From the NCBI RefSeq assembly GCF_002409645.1, contig NZ_DHNR01000037.1:14886-45323 (forward strand): DNA of 30,438 nt. Reading direction: 5' to 3'. The stretch's first letter is position 1. Each line of letters starts with the position of its first letter. The position numbers and the translations under genes are program-made. The notes beneath the pieces were generated by a model. It had not been told where the DNA came from. It saw only the letters and a list, made by a program, of their open reading frames with translations, and made no database searches. Source of the DNA: Acetobacter sp. UBA5411. Lineage in GTDB: Bacteria > Pseudomonadota > Alphaproteobacteria > Acetobacterales > Acetobacteraceae. Shown here piece after piece: positions 16,995 through 25,749 of the stretch.

Positions 16995-17296
16995 GCATAA
17001 CTCCCTGAGAGAGGAAATCCTTCAAATGGGAACTTCACTTCCATGTCCGTCAATTTCCGCAGCAGTGCATCCATCGCAGTTTCCGCCACTTCCAGCGTTA
17101 CAGCCGTGGGTTGCGGCCCGGAAACAGCCATCTGCGTGCAACACTGCGCTCGATGACGCAATTCACTCAGCAACTCTTTCTGCTCATTTGAAAGAGCCGA
17201 AATCATGACATTCCACTCCTGATCACTCATACGAATGGGATTTGGTCCACTGTATAAGCGTGAATGGGCTTGTTTTTTACGATCAACCTGTGACAT
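16991..17296 (-). CDS. Hypothetical protein coupled to the helix-turn-helix gene
   Basis: Not recognised. 101 residues, soluble and rich in charged and Gln/Met residues, with probable helices (MSDQEWNVMISALSNEQKEL; TLEVAETAMDALLRKLTDME). Two adjacent Cys (QCCTQM) occur mid-protein. It overlaps the next gene by four bases and is divergent from the CI-like repressor across a 178-bp spacer, so it may be a target of that repressor. Base composition is intermediate. The ATG at 17296 has no strong Shine-Dalgarno. Confidence 0.55.
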   Translation of the reverse strand: MSQVDRKKQAHSRLYSGPNPIRMSDQEWNVMISALSNEQKELLSELRHRAQCCTQMAVSGPQPTAVTLEVAETAMDALLRKLTDMEVKFPFEGFPLSGSYA

Positions 17297-17350
17297 ACAT
17301 CATCCATTGAGTAAGGATTTTTGCCAATTCTGGTCTTTTGCAAGTTTTTA

Positions 17351-17448
17351 ACGATCTTTCAATCGTCCCTTCGGAGAAGAATATGAGCCATTTAACTCAT
17401 ATAAGCAAGCAAAAAACCTCGTTGGATGAGTGTTATTATAGAGACACT
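17351..17448. promoter_or_regulatory. Three inverted repeats in the divergent repressor spacer
   Basis: ACGAT-N6-ATCGT (17351-17366), ATGAG-N8-CTCAT (17383-17400) and AGTGT-N10-ACACT (17429-17448) lie between the hypothetical gene (minus) and the CI-like repressor (plus). The last surrounds a TATTATAG stretch that could be a -10 for the repressor gene. They are candidate operators; the sequences are not related enough to each other to call one motif. Confidence 0.35.
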
Positions 17449-17474
17449 TTCTCAGCACGAAATCGCACTGTGTA

Positions 17475-18176
17475 ATGGCGGAAGAAAAGAAAAACTCCCG
17501 TCGCCGCCGCGGTCCTTCCCTGAAGGAGGCTCCAGATCCTTCAACGCGTGAAGGGAGACTGACGCAGGCTATCCAGCGTTACGGTTCTGCACGACAATTA
17601 CATCTCGCCACTGGCATTTCCGAGTCCATGATCGGAAAGTATCAAAAGCCAGGAGCAGACTGGAAGCCTTCAAAAATTGAGGAAATATCCAGAGAACTTG
17701 GCGTCTCAGTCGAATGGCTTTGGACGGGAGAGACCAAACTCTCCTCTTCCGTTGCCGTCGTTTATTACGATGCCAGAGCTTCAGCCGGTTTTGGTCGTAC
17801 CTGTGAGGAAAGTGTGGGACACCCCATACAGTTTCCCCGATCCTTTCTGACGGATGAATTAGGCCTGCAACCTTCCGGCCTGATCATGATCACGGCTGAC
17901 GGTGATTCCATGCTCCCAACCATCCACAGTGGTGATCGCCTGCTGGTTGATACCCAGCCTTCCACAAGGATCGAAGGGGTTTATGCTGTCGTGATGCATG
18001 GTGGCCTGTTCGTAAAAAGGATTTCCCGAACAGCTAACGGAGATTTTCTCGTTCAGTCCGACAATCCGGCGTATCAATCAGCAACTTTTCCAGCTGATCA
18101 GGTCAGCCTTGGCTCACCTGACGGGCACGCCATGACCATTATTGGACGCGTTGTCTGGACAATGCAGCGGGTTTGA
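17475..18176 (+). CDS. CI-like transcriptional repressor with S24 (LexA-type) domain
   Basis: 233-residue phage-type repressor. It has a basic N-terminal tail (KKNSRRRRGP), a helix-turn-helix (about 26-85: LTQAIQRYGSARQLHLATGISESMIGKYQ, ending VSVEWLWTGE), then an S24 peptidase-like domain (about 93-230). Ser145 in ADGDSMLPTI and Lys181 in GGLFVKRI are the expected catalytic pair; an Ala-Gly bond in ASAGFG (104-105) is the expected self-cleavage site. Such proteins are usually released from DNA after RecA-stimulated autocleavage, so DNA damage control is likely. No phage structural or integration genes are visible, so it appears to be an orphan or a remnant controlling the divergent small genes. 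No clear Shine-Dalgarno before the ATG. Confidence 0.88.
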   Translation: MAEEKKNSRRRRGPSLKEAPDPSTREGRLTQAIQRYGSARQLHLATGISESMIGKYQKPGADWKPSKIEEISRELGVSVEWLWTGETKLSSSVAVVYYDARASAGFGRTCEESVGHPIQFPRSFLTDELGLQPSGLIMITADGDSMLPTIHSGDRLLVDTQPSTRIEGVYAVVMHGGLFVKRISRTANGDFLVQSDNPAYQSATFPADQVSLGSPDGHAMTIIGRVVWTMQRV

Positions 18177-18277
18177 ACAAACTGGATATAGAAGACGTTT
18201 TGGAGAGTGTTTTTCAGAAAACTTCTGAAATTCTATATAATCAAAATGGAACGGATCTCCTTGGAGCTTTTCCACAC

Positions 18278-18296
18278 AAAGGGATACAATCCCTTT
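18278..18296 (+). terminator. Hairpin after the CI-like repressor gene
   Basis: AAAGGGAT-ACA-ATCCCTTT, a perfect 8-bp stem with a 3-nt loop, followed by GATTTCTTC on the plus strand. The T tail is weak. It lies in the convergent space between the repressor and addA and may serve the repressor transcript. Confidence 0.5.
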
Positions 18297-18325
18297 GATT
18301 TCTTCAGGTTTTCAGAACACCAATT

Positions 18326-21300
18326 TTATCCGGGCCTATATTCCTCCAAGAGTCCTCCGGGCAATACAGTCACCGTTGGCACCTCCGTCCAGACCAGACA
18401 ACATTCTACAGCGCGTCCCGGATAGAGCGCCTGCAGAAGAGCGCGATACGCCGCCATCTGCCGCAGATACATTACCGGCGTACGCTCCACGGATGAAGGA
18501 GGACGACGATTGGTTTTAAAATCGCAGACCAGCACACGATCGGGCAATACAACCATGCGATCGACCTGACCAACAATCACAGTCTCCCCGACAACACCCG
18601 CCAGTCTCTGTTCCGCACGACTGCCTTCTGCAAACAATGGTGCCAGAAAAGGTGATTCCATCACTTCAATGACACGCGCGACCAGTCGAGCAGCTTCCTG
18701 CTCATCCAACTGATTGCCGGGCTGAAGAAGCCAGTTATAGCCAACATCTGTCCGATCCGCTTCCGGTCTGTCAGGCAAAAACTGAAGCAACGCATGAACA
18801 AGCGTGCCCCGGCGAAAAGCCGCTTCTCGTGCTGCATTCGGAGTCAGCGCCGCAATATCCAACGGAGAACGCGTGGAAGGCTGTTCGCCAAACGGTGCGT
18901 CATCCGGACGGCTTGGCGACAGTGGCCGGGCTAGCGCAGATTCCGCAGGCGGTGGCGTGGGTGTCCAGTCAGGCGCATGTCCTGCCCATGCCGGCAGTGG
19001 GGCTGACGGTGGCAACACTGTTTCAGCGTGTGTTGTTCGGCTGACTGTCGCAGTCTCCTGCAGAACGAGGCGTTCCCCCTCCCAACCAAGATCGAACGGC
19101 TCGGATACGGCCCCAGCCGCAGTGAAACCATCCACGCACCGGGCGTACCAGCTTTCATCACTGAGCGCGCGTCCTGTCTCCCAGCCACAGACCACCAGCC
19201 TATCGCTGGCGCGGGTCAGAGCGACATAGAGCAGACGGTTATATTCTTCCGCTGCCTGCTCACGAAGTTTCTCACGGACGGCTTTTGTCACCTCGGTGGC
19301 AGTGTCAGTCCGAGGCACGAATACCGGCAGGCTCGAATCACTTCCCTTCGCTGGGAGCCAGAGAAGCCGACTGTCGGAACGGGGCGTTCCGATCGTATCG
19401 GGAAGAATGACCAATCGCGCCTGCAATCCTTTCGAACCGTGTGCAGTCATCACACGCACGGCGTTTCCTGTCGCCTCAGCTTCCCGCTTGACGCTTTCAT
19501 TGGAGTTACGAAGCCAGTGCAGGAATCCTTGCAGAGAATGTGCGTGGTTTTCTTCATAACGCAGCGCGGCGGAAAGAAGTTCGTCAATCGGTTCGGCAGC
19601 TTCCGGACCAAGACGCGCAAGAATACGGGCGCGACCACCATGTACACCCAACGCCTCGGACAACAGCGTGTAAGGCGAGGCATAATCCACTCGACGAAAC
19701 AGGGCCGACAGGTAATTCCATGCCGCCGACCAGTCCGGACGCTCGGCGTGACGTTCACGCAGCACGGTCCAGAGCGGTTCGCCGTCCCGGTCCATGGCCA
19801 GCGCCATCAGGCTATCATCGCTGAGACCACCGAGCGGCGACGTCAGCACGCAGGCCAGTGTCAGATTGTCCTGTGGCAGAAGTAGAGCGTCACACAGCGC
19901 CATCAGATCCTGCACCACTGTCTGGTCGGCAAGACCTGTCCGCACGAGCGTCGCCACCGGCACGTCAGCGGTTTTGAGCGCACGGATCAGCGCTCTTACA
20001 AAAGCGGAACGACGGGGCACAAGAATCAGAACATCACCCGGCGTCAGCTGCGTTTCTCCCGGTGCAGGAGGTTGCAACAACTGTGCAGCAATCCAGCGGG
20101 CCAACGTATCCGCAAGGCGCTGCTGTGGTGAAATCTGCCCCACATTCTTGCGAGTTGCGGCCCACGGATCGGGTTCCTCAGCATCCTCCTCACCCTCGAG
20201 GGCGCGGGGCACAAGCGGCCAGAGTTCGACACGTCCCCCTTGTCCCGGCCGTGCGGATTCATGGCGCGGCATCGCCTGACCCGGTTCGCTGACGCCTCGC
20301 GCTGCAAGCGGATGACTGAAGACTGCATCGACAAGAGTCAAAACTGGTGCAGTAGAACGGAACGAAACGGTGAGTTGAGGTTCCCGCCAGAGCGCCTCAG
20401 CATTCCGCGCACGTTTTTCGAAAGTCTGCCGCCATTCACGGAAAGCTTCCGGATCAGCACCCTGGAATCCATAGATCGACTGCTTGTAATCGCCCACGGC
20501 GAAGACTGTGCGCGGCCCCAAATTTTCGTCGTGCGCACCAACGCCGGAAAAGAATTCTTCTGTCAGATCACCGGCAATACGCCACTGCTCTCGGGAAGTG
20601 TCCTGCACCTCATCAAGAAGAAGATGGTCGATACCGCCATCAAGTTTGTAAAGAACCCATGCCGCACCAGGATCACGAAGTAAGCCAAGCGTACGGAGAA
20701 TGAGGTCATCATACTCCACCTGTCCCCGTAATGCCTTGCCGGTGCTGTAGGTTTCCAGAACCGGAGCCGCCGTGCGCAGCAGCGCAAGCGTCAGATTGGC
20801 GAGGGTAATAGCGCGACGTGTTTCCTCAACAGCGAGAATACGTTTGCCTTCTTCCTGAACACGCTCGACGGTCTTTTCATGGTTCTTGGCATATTTTTCA
20901 CTGGTGCCAGCATGTTTTCGAAGTTCACCTTTTCCGGTCAGGAAGAACCCCTGCCACTCTGACCATGCCGCAGCACGCTCCGGTGGATAGTGCGACAGCC
21001 AGTCCAACATCGCCGCAGCACGCTTCTGTGCTGTCGCCGGTGCCGTTTCCTGCATCGTTTTCAGTGCTTCGCGCAGCGTATCCTCGTCCGGAATATCCAC
21101 GCACGCCGCCAGAACCGGATCTCCATCAGGAACCGCTTTCACGCCCAAAACCCTAAGCAGCTTTGCCCGCAAGGTTTCCCGATCCGTGCGCGCAAGTTTC
21201 AGCGCCTCATGACTCTGGGCGCTGAAACGGAGTTCGGTCAGCAGACCCAGCAGATCCACGAGTGAAATCTGCGCGGCCAAAGGCTCCACCAGACTGGCAG

Positions 21301-21844
21301 GAAGACGTCCCAGTTCGGCCTCCGTCGCCTCCGACAAAGCCAGTGACGCGTCTGTATCTTCCATCAGCGTAAAATGCGGATTGGTCTCTGCTTCCAATGG
21401 AAAACGACGCAGTAGAGACTGACAGAAAGCGTGAATCGTGCCGATCCGCATGCCGCCCGGCAGATCAAGCACGCGGGCGAACAGCGCACGCGCTTCCGCA
21501 CGGGCCGAAAGCGGAACACTCAGTCTGCCAAGCGCCTGATCCAGTTTGTCATCCGGCAACGTGACCCACTCACCGAGCGTACGCTGAAGGCGGATCGCCA
21601 TTTCCGCAGCAGCAGCCTTGGTGAATGTCAAACAGAGGATGCGCCCCGGCCATGTGCCGGGAATAAGCGGTCCGGTCGGATCGTGCGGGTTCTGACGCGG
21701 CAGCATCAGACGCAACAGACGGTCGATGAGCAGTTTGGTCTTGCCGCTGCCTGCGGACGCCGACACGAACACGGACGCATTCGGATCAGACGCCGCGTTC
21801 TGCTGTTCGTTGGCGAGGTCGATGGCGCTGGTGGGGAGTGTCAT
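18326..21844 (-). CDS. addA: Double-strand break repair helicase-nuclease subunit AddA
   Basis: Large subunit of the alphaproteobacterial AddAB complex, which unwinds and resects DNA ends for RecA loading. The 1172-residue product shows UvrD-type motifs in order: Walker A SASAGSGKT (28-36), ILCLTFTKAAAAEM, LLLDEVQDTSREQW, VFAVGDYKQSIYGFQGADPE, LTVSFRST, VMTAHGSKGLQARLVILP and LLYVALTRASDRLVV. These are followed by a C-terminal RecB-like nuclease domain (GTLVHALLQFL, then VCDFKTNRRPP with the Asp-x-Lys metal/catalytic core, and YLRQMAAYRALL). Length and order are normal. The ATG at 21844 begins MTLPTSAIDLANEQQNAAS, a typical AddA start. It follows addB on the same strand after a 172-bp hairpin-rich spacer. 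Confidence 0.95.
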   Translation of the reverse strand: MTLPTSAIDLANEQQNAASDPNASVFVSASAGSGKTKLLIDRLLRLMLPRQNPHDPTGPLIPGTWPGRILCLTFTKAAAAEMAIRLQRTLGEWVTLPDDKLDQALGRLSVPLSARAEARALFARVLDLPGGMRIGTIHAFCQSLLRRFPLEAETNPHFTLMEDTDASLALSEATEAELGRLPASLVEPLAAQISLVDLLGLLTELRFSAQSHEALKLARTDRETLRAKLLRVLGVKAVPDGDPVLAACVDIPDEDTLREALKTMQETAPATAQKRAAAMLDWLSHYPPERAAAWSEWQGFFLTGKGELRKHAGTSEKYAKNHEKTVERVQEEGKRILAVEETRRAITLANLTLALLRTAAPVLETYSTGKALRGQVEYDDLILRTLGLLRDPGAAWVLYKLDGGIDHLLLDEVQDTSREQWRIAGDLTEEFFSGVGAHDENLGPRTVFAVGDYKQSIYGFQGADPEAFREWRQTFEKRARNAEALWREPQLTVSFRSTAPVLTLVDAVFSHPLAARGVSEPGQAMPRHESARPGQGGRVELWPLVPRALEGEEDAEEPDPWAATRKNVGQISPQQRLADTLARWIAAQLLQPPAPGETQLTPGDVLILVPRRSAFVRALIRALKTADVPVATLVRTGLADQTVVQDLMALCDALLLPQDNLTLACVLTSPLGGLSDDSLMALAMDRDGEPLWTVLRERHAERPDWSAAWNYLSALFRRVDYASPYTLLSEALGVHGGRARILARLGPEAAEPIDELLSAALRYEENHAHSLQGFLHWLRNSNESVKREAEATGNAVRVMTAHGSKGLQARLVILPDTIGTPRSDSRLLWLPAKGSDSSLPVFVPRTDTATEVTKAVREKLREQAAEEYNRLLYVALTRASDRLVVCGWETGRALSDESWYARCVDGFTAAGAVSEPFDLGWEGERLVLQETATVSRTTHAETVLPPSAPLPAWAGHAPDWTPTPPPAESALARPLSPSRPDDAPFGEQPSTRSPLDIAALTPNAAREAAFRRGTLVHALLQFLPDRPEADRTDVGYNWLLQPGNQLDEQEAARLVARVIEVMESPFLAPLFAEGSRAEQRLAGVVGETVIVGQVDRMVVLPDRVLVCDFKTNRRPPSSVERTPVMYLRQMAAYRALLQALYPGRAVECCLVWTEVPTVTVLPGGLLEEYRPG

Positions 21845-21868
21845 GCCGACAACCTTGTGTGTGCTTCC

Positions 21869-21974
21869 AAGGGCGCTGCCCTTAACCCGCCAAAGGCTGT
21901 GCCTTTGGAAACTGGTAGTAAATCGGGATCAAAGAGGCCGTGTCCCTTTGTGGGGTACGGGGCAAAGCCCCGTA
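21869..21974. repeat. Cluster of hairpin-forming elements between addB and addA
   Basis: Three perfect inverted repeats in 106 bp: AAGGGC-GCT-GCCCTT (21869-21883), CCAAAGGC-TGT-GCCTTTGG (21890-21908) and TACGGGGC-AAA-GCCCCGTA (21956-21974). A looser CAAAGAGG/CCCTTTG pair lies between them. All have 3-nt loops. The arrangement resembles dispersed intergenic repeats that I recall from acetic acid bacteria; copy number cannot be judged from one window. Confidence 0.65.
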
Positions 21975-22016
21975 AAATCGCAAACAACCCTGACGTGTAA
22001 AGAAGCGGGACGATAT

Positions 22017-25000
22017 TCATTCTCCCCCCTCCTCACGCGCTGTGCTCCACTCCGTCACACGGGCAAGCTGGGCATAGTCCGCAAAACGCGGAGGTTTACC
22101 GGGATGAGGGTGCGAAAGATAAGGCTGCGCCTTGCTGTCATACGCCGCTACACGCTGACGCAGACTTTCCCAGGCCTGCTGGGCAAGTTCGGCAATGCTG
22201 ATCTCCTTGCTCTTCACCACAGTCTCAGACCCTGGTTCCGCACCACCAGTCAGACGCCAGTAGATCAGTTCACCCACCTCTGAATTGCTGTTCTCATCAG
22301 AAGAAAAATGCTTCGTGGCTTCCGGAAACGCACCCAGCGTCAGCATGGCCGCTTCAAGCGGAAGCTGCGGACTCCACCCGGCAATCACTTCCTTCGTGGA
22401 AGGCACCGTGCCGGTCTTGTAATCGAGCAGCGCCATTTTCCCGTCATCAAACAGATCAATACGATCAGCCCGCCCCGTTAGCGTGAATGGTCCGCCGGGC
22501 GTGTCTGTGATGGTGGCGCGACCTTTGGCTTCCGTCAGAATGGCGCGTGGCGAAGCACTTTCGCGACGGGCCGCTTCAGCCTGCGCGACCCAGTCGGCGA
22601 TACGGAGCAGACGAGGTCGCCACCACGAAGCCAGTGCCGGACGCAGACTGGCGGCATCCAGACTGTCGAGAAACGCCTTGCGCAGGGACAGCACGGCATC
22701 ATGCGGCCACTCTGCACCATGTTTCTGAAACCATGCGTCCAGCGCACCGTGAACGAGCATACCGTAATCGGACGCATCGACGGACTGCTCCAGCGGATCG
22801 AGCGGACGCAGATTCAGCACATGTTTGGCATAGATGGCGTACGGATCACGCATCCATGTCTCAATCTCGGTGACACTCAGGCGACGGGGCCTCTTGTTGA
22901 CAGCCGGGCGAGGCTCTGGAGCTGCAACCGGTTGGGCTGCACCGACCGGACGGTCGATCTGTGACAGCCATGATTGCGCCGGATGCTCCACCAGTTGCTG
23001 TCCGCGCCCAGCAAGAAAAGCGTCCAGACGCACCAGCCAGCGAGCCGGCACTGCGGGCGCGCCTTCACGACGGCCCGGTGTGGACAGCACAATCTCGGCA
23101 GCGGACGACAGGCAGGATGCAAAATCATGTGCCGCCTGCCCAATAGCCTGCTCAGGCGAAGGCAGTCCGACACGCGCCCGCATGGGACGACTGAGCCACG
23201 GACCCGGATCGGTTGCAGGAGGCCAGACACCCTCGACCAGACCACCCAGCACCATGAGATCGACTGTCTGAAGACGCGCCTCGGTCAGCCCCCAGATAAA
23301 CACGCGGGGATGCAGCGTGATGGTCGTCTCGCCCCGCCCCCTCAACGCACGCCGACTCTGCACGCGCTCTTCGGTAAAGACGGCGGCCAGCAACCCATCG
23401 AGCACCGCCCATGGTTGGGGCGGCAACACATCCGTGGCCGTCAGCAGATCGGAGAAACGGCGACCGAGGGCATTACCGTCCTCGCCACGCCAGAGTTTTT
23501 CCGCACCCGGCGTATCATCTGTGGTGGTAAGCGCCTCGGCAGCCTTCAGCAGCGCTGTAAGCTGCTCCGGCAGTGTCCGTTCTTCGCACGCACTTTCCAG
23601 CGCAGGAGCGAGGCAGCGTTCAATGGCCGTCAGAAACAGGTCGAGAGGCTGAGGTTCATCAGGCCGATCCGCCGACGCGCCATCGAGAGATGCCCCTTCC
23701 CTCTTCTGCTTCTCTTCCAGATGCCGCCGTAGGCCTTCGATGCCCGGCGCAGGTGCCGGGCCACGCAGCAGCCTCCGCTCCAGCAGACGAGCGGATGCAC
23801 GCGTAGTGCCGGGCGACATGCCGCACGCAACCAGCGGATGTTTCAGCAAAGCCAGCAGCGCGACAGGCGCAAGATTCTGATCCACGGCCTGCGCCAGCAA
23901 ACGCAACAACACGGCAGCGGGCGTGGTGATGAGCAATTCGCCCGCACTATCGTCCGCAAGGATGCCCCACCGAGCCAGTTCCGCCGCAACCCTTCCCGCC
24001 AGCGCCCGATCCGGCGTCACCAAGGCGACTCTTTTGTTCTTCTGCTCGATCCCTGCCCGTAGAATCAGCGCAATGGCGGCAGCTTCCTCCTGCTGGTCAG
24101 CGCTGGCGAGACGATACAACCCGGCACACTCGCCGCGCTCAGGATTGGCCGCCCAGTCCGACAGGGCAGCAGCGGGCAGGAGCGCCCGTGCTATGGTGTG
24201 AGTGCGGGCGGCGAGAACAGAGCGGTTCTCATCATCAGAAAGAACCGAGGACCAGGTCTCCACATCATCCCGTCGGGAATCGAGACTGGCCAGAAGCCGG
24301 GAAAGACCTGCCTGCGGGTGACCGTCCGGAAGCGTGGCGAAGGTCTCGTCGTCCATATCCCGATCAAGACCGGGGACGATCAGTCGTCCATGCGGGTGCA
24401 GCAGCACGCCTCGTAACGCATTGACTGTGGACGGCAGCGCATCGGTGAAGCCGACAGCCCAGAGCCGCGCCGTTCCATCGACCTGATGCGCCCAGTAATC
24501 CGCCTGCGCGTCCAGCAACGCGATCTGGCGAGCTACGGGATTCATCACGCCCTGCTCACGCAACCAGTCAGGCCACGCATGGGTGATGATGTCGAGAAAG
24601 GTGAGGGTCTGTTGCCAGTGTCTGGCAAAATTCTCGTCGACCGCGTCCGGCAGCGTCTCCGCCAGATTGATACCCGAACGCTCGGCCTCATCCATCAGAT
24701 CAGCGAGCGCCCGCGCCAGAGGCCACGCCTGATCCAGCATCGGTCGGGTACCGAAAGCCCCCTCCGCCTTGAGAACCAGCGCCGTAAGAAGAGCGAGCCG
24801 CCGCATGGGTGGCACAGCCGGAGGCAGCAGCAGGGCGTCCGGACTGGCGAGCGCCGTTTCCGCTTCATCAAGTCCGCCGATGGGAATGATTCGAGGCAGA
24901 AGAATCGCCCGTCCATCCGCCTGCCGCAAAAAAGCTTCGGTCAGAGCACGCGCGGCGCGACGACCCGGCAGAACAAGTGTGCCGTCACCGATCCGCTCGG

Positions 25001-25100
25001 GGTCTTCCTCCACGCCTGCGGTCCAGCGAGCAGCAATTTCGTCAAGAAAGCGCAGATGGGCAGGAATGGTGGCGAGACCGGGGGCGGAGGAAGCGTTCAT
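22017..25100 (-). CDS. addB: Double-strand break repair protein AddB
   Basis: Second subunit of AddAB, with an inactive helicase-like N-terminus and an active RecB-type nuclease at the C-terminus. About 1027 residues from the ATG at 25100 (MNASSAPGLATIPAHLRFLDEIAARW, a typical AddB beginning). A longer start at 25208 has a better Shine-Dalgarno (AGGA) but would overlap tsaE by 56 bp and adds residues without homology pattern. Marks: LVLPGRRAARALTEAFLR near the N-terminus in place of a full Walker A, LVEGVWPPATDPGPWLSRPMR, SVTEIETWMRDPYAIYAKHVL, MLVHGALDAWF, and the nuclease core KMALLDYKTGTVP followed by LPLEAAML. It precedes addA on the same strand. Confidence 0.94.
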   Translation of the reverse strand: MNASSAPGLATIPAHLRFLDEIAARWTAGVEEDPERIGDGTLVLPGRRAARALTEAFLRQADGRAILLPRIIPIGGLDEAETALASPDALLLPPAVPPMRRLALLTALVLKAEGAFGTRPMLDQAWPLARALADLMDEAERSGINLAETLPDAVDENFARHWQQTLTFLDIITHAWPDWLREQGVMNPVARQIALLDAQADYWAHQVDGTARLWAVGFTDALPSTVNALRGVLLHPHGRLIVPGLDRDMDDETFATLPDGHPQAGLSRLLASLDSRRDDVETWSSVLSDDENRSVLAARTHTIARALLPAAALSDWAANPERGECAGLYRLASADQQEEAAAIALILRAGIEQKNKRVALVTPDRALAGRVAAELARWGILADDSAGELLITTPAAVLLRLLAQAVDQNLAPVALLALLKHPLVACGMSPGTTRASARLLERRLLRGPAPAPGIEGLRRHLEEKQKREGASLDGASADRPDEPQPLDLFLTAIERCLAPALESACEERTLPEQLTALLKAAEALTTTDDTPGAEKLWRGEDGNALGRRFSDLLTATDVLPPQPWAVLDGLLAAVFTEERVQSRRALRGRGETTITLHPRVFIWGLTEARLQTVDLMVLGGLVEGVWPPATDPGPWLSRPMRARVGLPSPEQAIGQAAHDFASCLSSAAEIVLSTPGRREGAPAVPARWLVRLDAFLAGRGQQLVEHPAQSWLSQIDRPVGAAQPVAAPEPRPAVNKRPRRLSVTEIETWMRDPYAIYAKHVLNLRPLDPLEQSVDASDYGMLVHGALDAWFQKHGAEWPHDAVLSLRKAFLDSLDAASLRPALASWWRPRLLRIADWVAQAEAARRESASPRAILTEAKGRATITDTPGGPFTLTGRADRIDLFDDGKMALLDYKTGTVPSTKEVIAGWSPQLPLEAAMLTLGAFPEATKHFSSDENSNSEVGELIYWRLTGGAEPGSETVVKSKEISIAELAQQAWESLRQRVAAYDSKAQPYLSHPHPGKPPRFADYAQLARVTEWSTAREEGGE

Positions 25101-25152
25101 CAGAGAAGGATGATCCGTCAAAAAGAGTGCTGCAAGGGTGTCACCATCCCGT

Positions 25153-25617
25153 TCACAGACGGTCTGCCCAGCCTGCCAGAACAGCCTCACGGGGCTGATC
25201 TTCCGCATCGGGGTCCTGTCCGGCGACAGGGCGTGGTTTCAGCGTGACATGCAGGGCGTCTGGCGGCGTAAGGTCTTCCAGACGCTCAGGCCATTCAACC
25301 AGCACAATGCCTGTACGGGCGTCGTCCCACCCCAGTTCCTCCAGCGCTTCTGGCCCCTGCAACCGCCAGAGATCGAAGTGTGACACTTCACCCATTGGCG
25401 AGTCATAGGGCTGGACCAGCGTGAAAGTGGGGCTGGGAACATCCAGCGTCGGATCATTGCAGAGGGTGCGCAGGAAGGCTCTGGCGAAAACGCTTTTTCC
25501 TACACCAAGAGAGCCTGAAAGCAGAATGGCGTCACCGGAACGGGTCAGACCAGCCAGCCTGCGGGCAAGAGCCTCGGTCTCGCACCGGGTATTCAGCATC
25601 AGGTTACGGGTGGTCAT
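25153..25617 (-). CDS. tsaE: tRNA threonylcarbamoyladenosine biosynthesis ATPase TsaE
   Basis: P-loop ATPase that works with TsaB and TsaD in placing the t6A37 modification on ANN-decoding tRNAs. The 154-residue product has Walker A SGSLGVGKSVFAR (about 34-46), the conserved SPTFTLVQPY segment, HFDLWRL (usually HFDLYRL) and LVEWPERLEDL, all diagnostic for TsaE. The ATG at 25617 fits the family length. It lies 52 bp upstream of addB on the same strand. The two genes often found between tsaE and addB in other alphaproteobacteria (sugar kinase and nucleotidyltransferase of the AmgK/MurU type) are absent here. The 132-bp spacer before fliJ (25618-25749) holds nothing I recognise. Confidence 0.93.
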   Translation of the reverse strand: MTTRNLMLNTRCETEALARRLAGLTRSGDAILLSGSLGVGKSVFARAFLRTLCNDPTLDVPSPTFTLVQPYDSPMGEVSHFDLWRLQGPEALEELGWDDARTGIVLVEWPERLEDLTPPDALHVTLKPRPVAGQDPDAEDQPREAVLAGWADRL

Positions 25618-25749
25618 GAACGAAATCCGGGCGATTACAGGAAAGGGAAGAAACTCACTATTTCCTGTGTCTCTGGCGTCCTGTCACGATCTTTCTTTTG
25701 AGCAGATAGAGAGAGCTTGCGAAAACATGCCAGCAGAGCGCTGGTATTC

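Noticed and set aside
18177..18325. Small plus-strand frames after the CI-like repressor (about 72 codons)
   Set aside because: They extend antisense into the addA 3' end and lack ribosome sites or recognisable composition.
25101..25208. 36-codon upstream extension of addB with a fair Shine-Dalgarno
   Set aside because: It would overlap tsaE by 56 bp and precedes the typical AddB N-terminal pattern; kept as an alternative start only.
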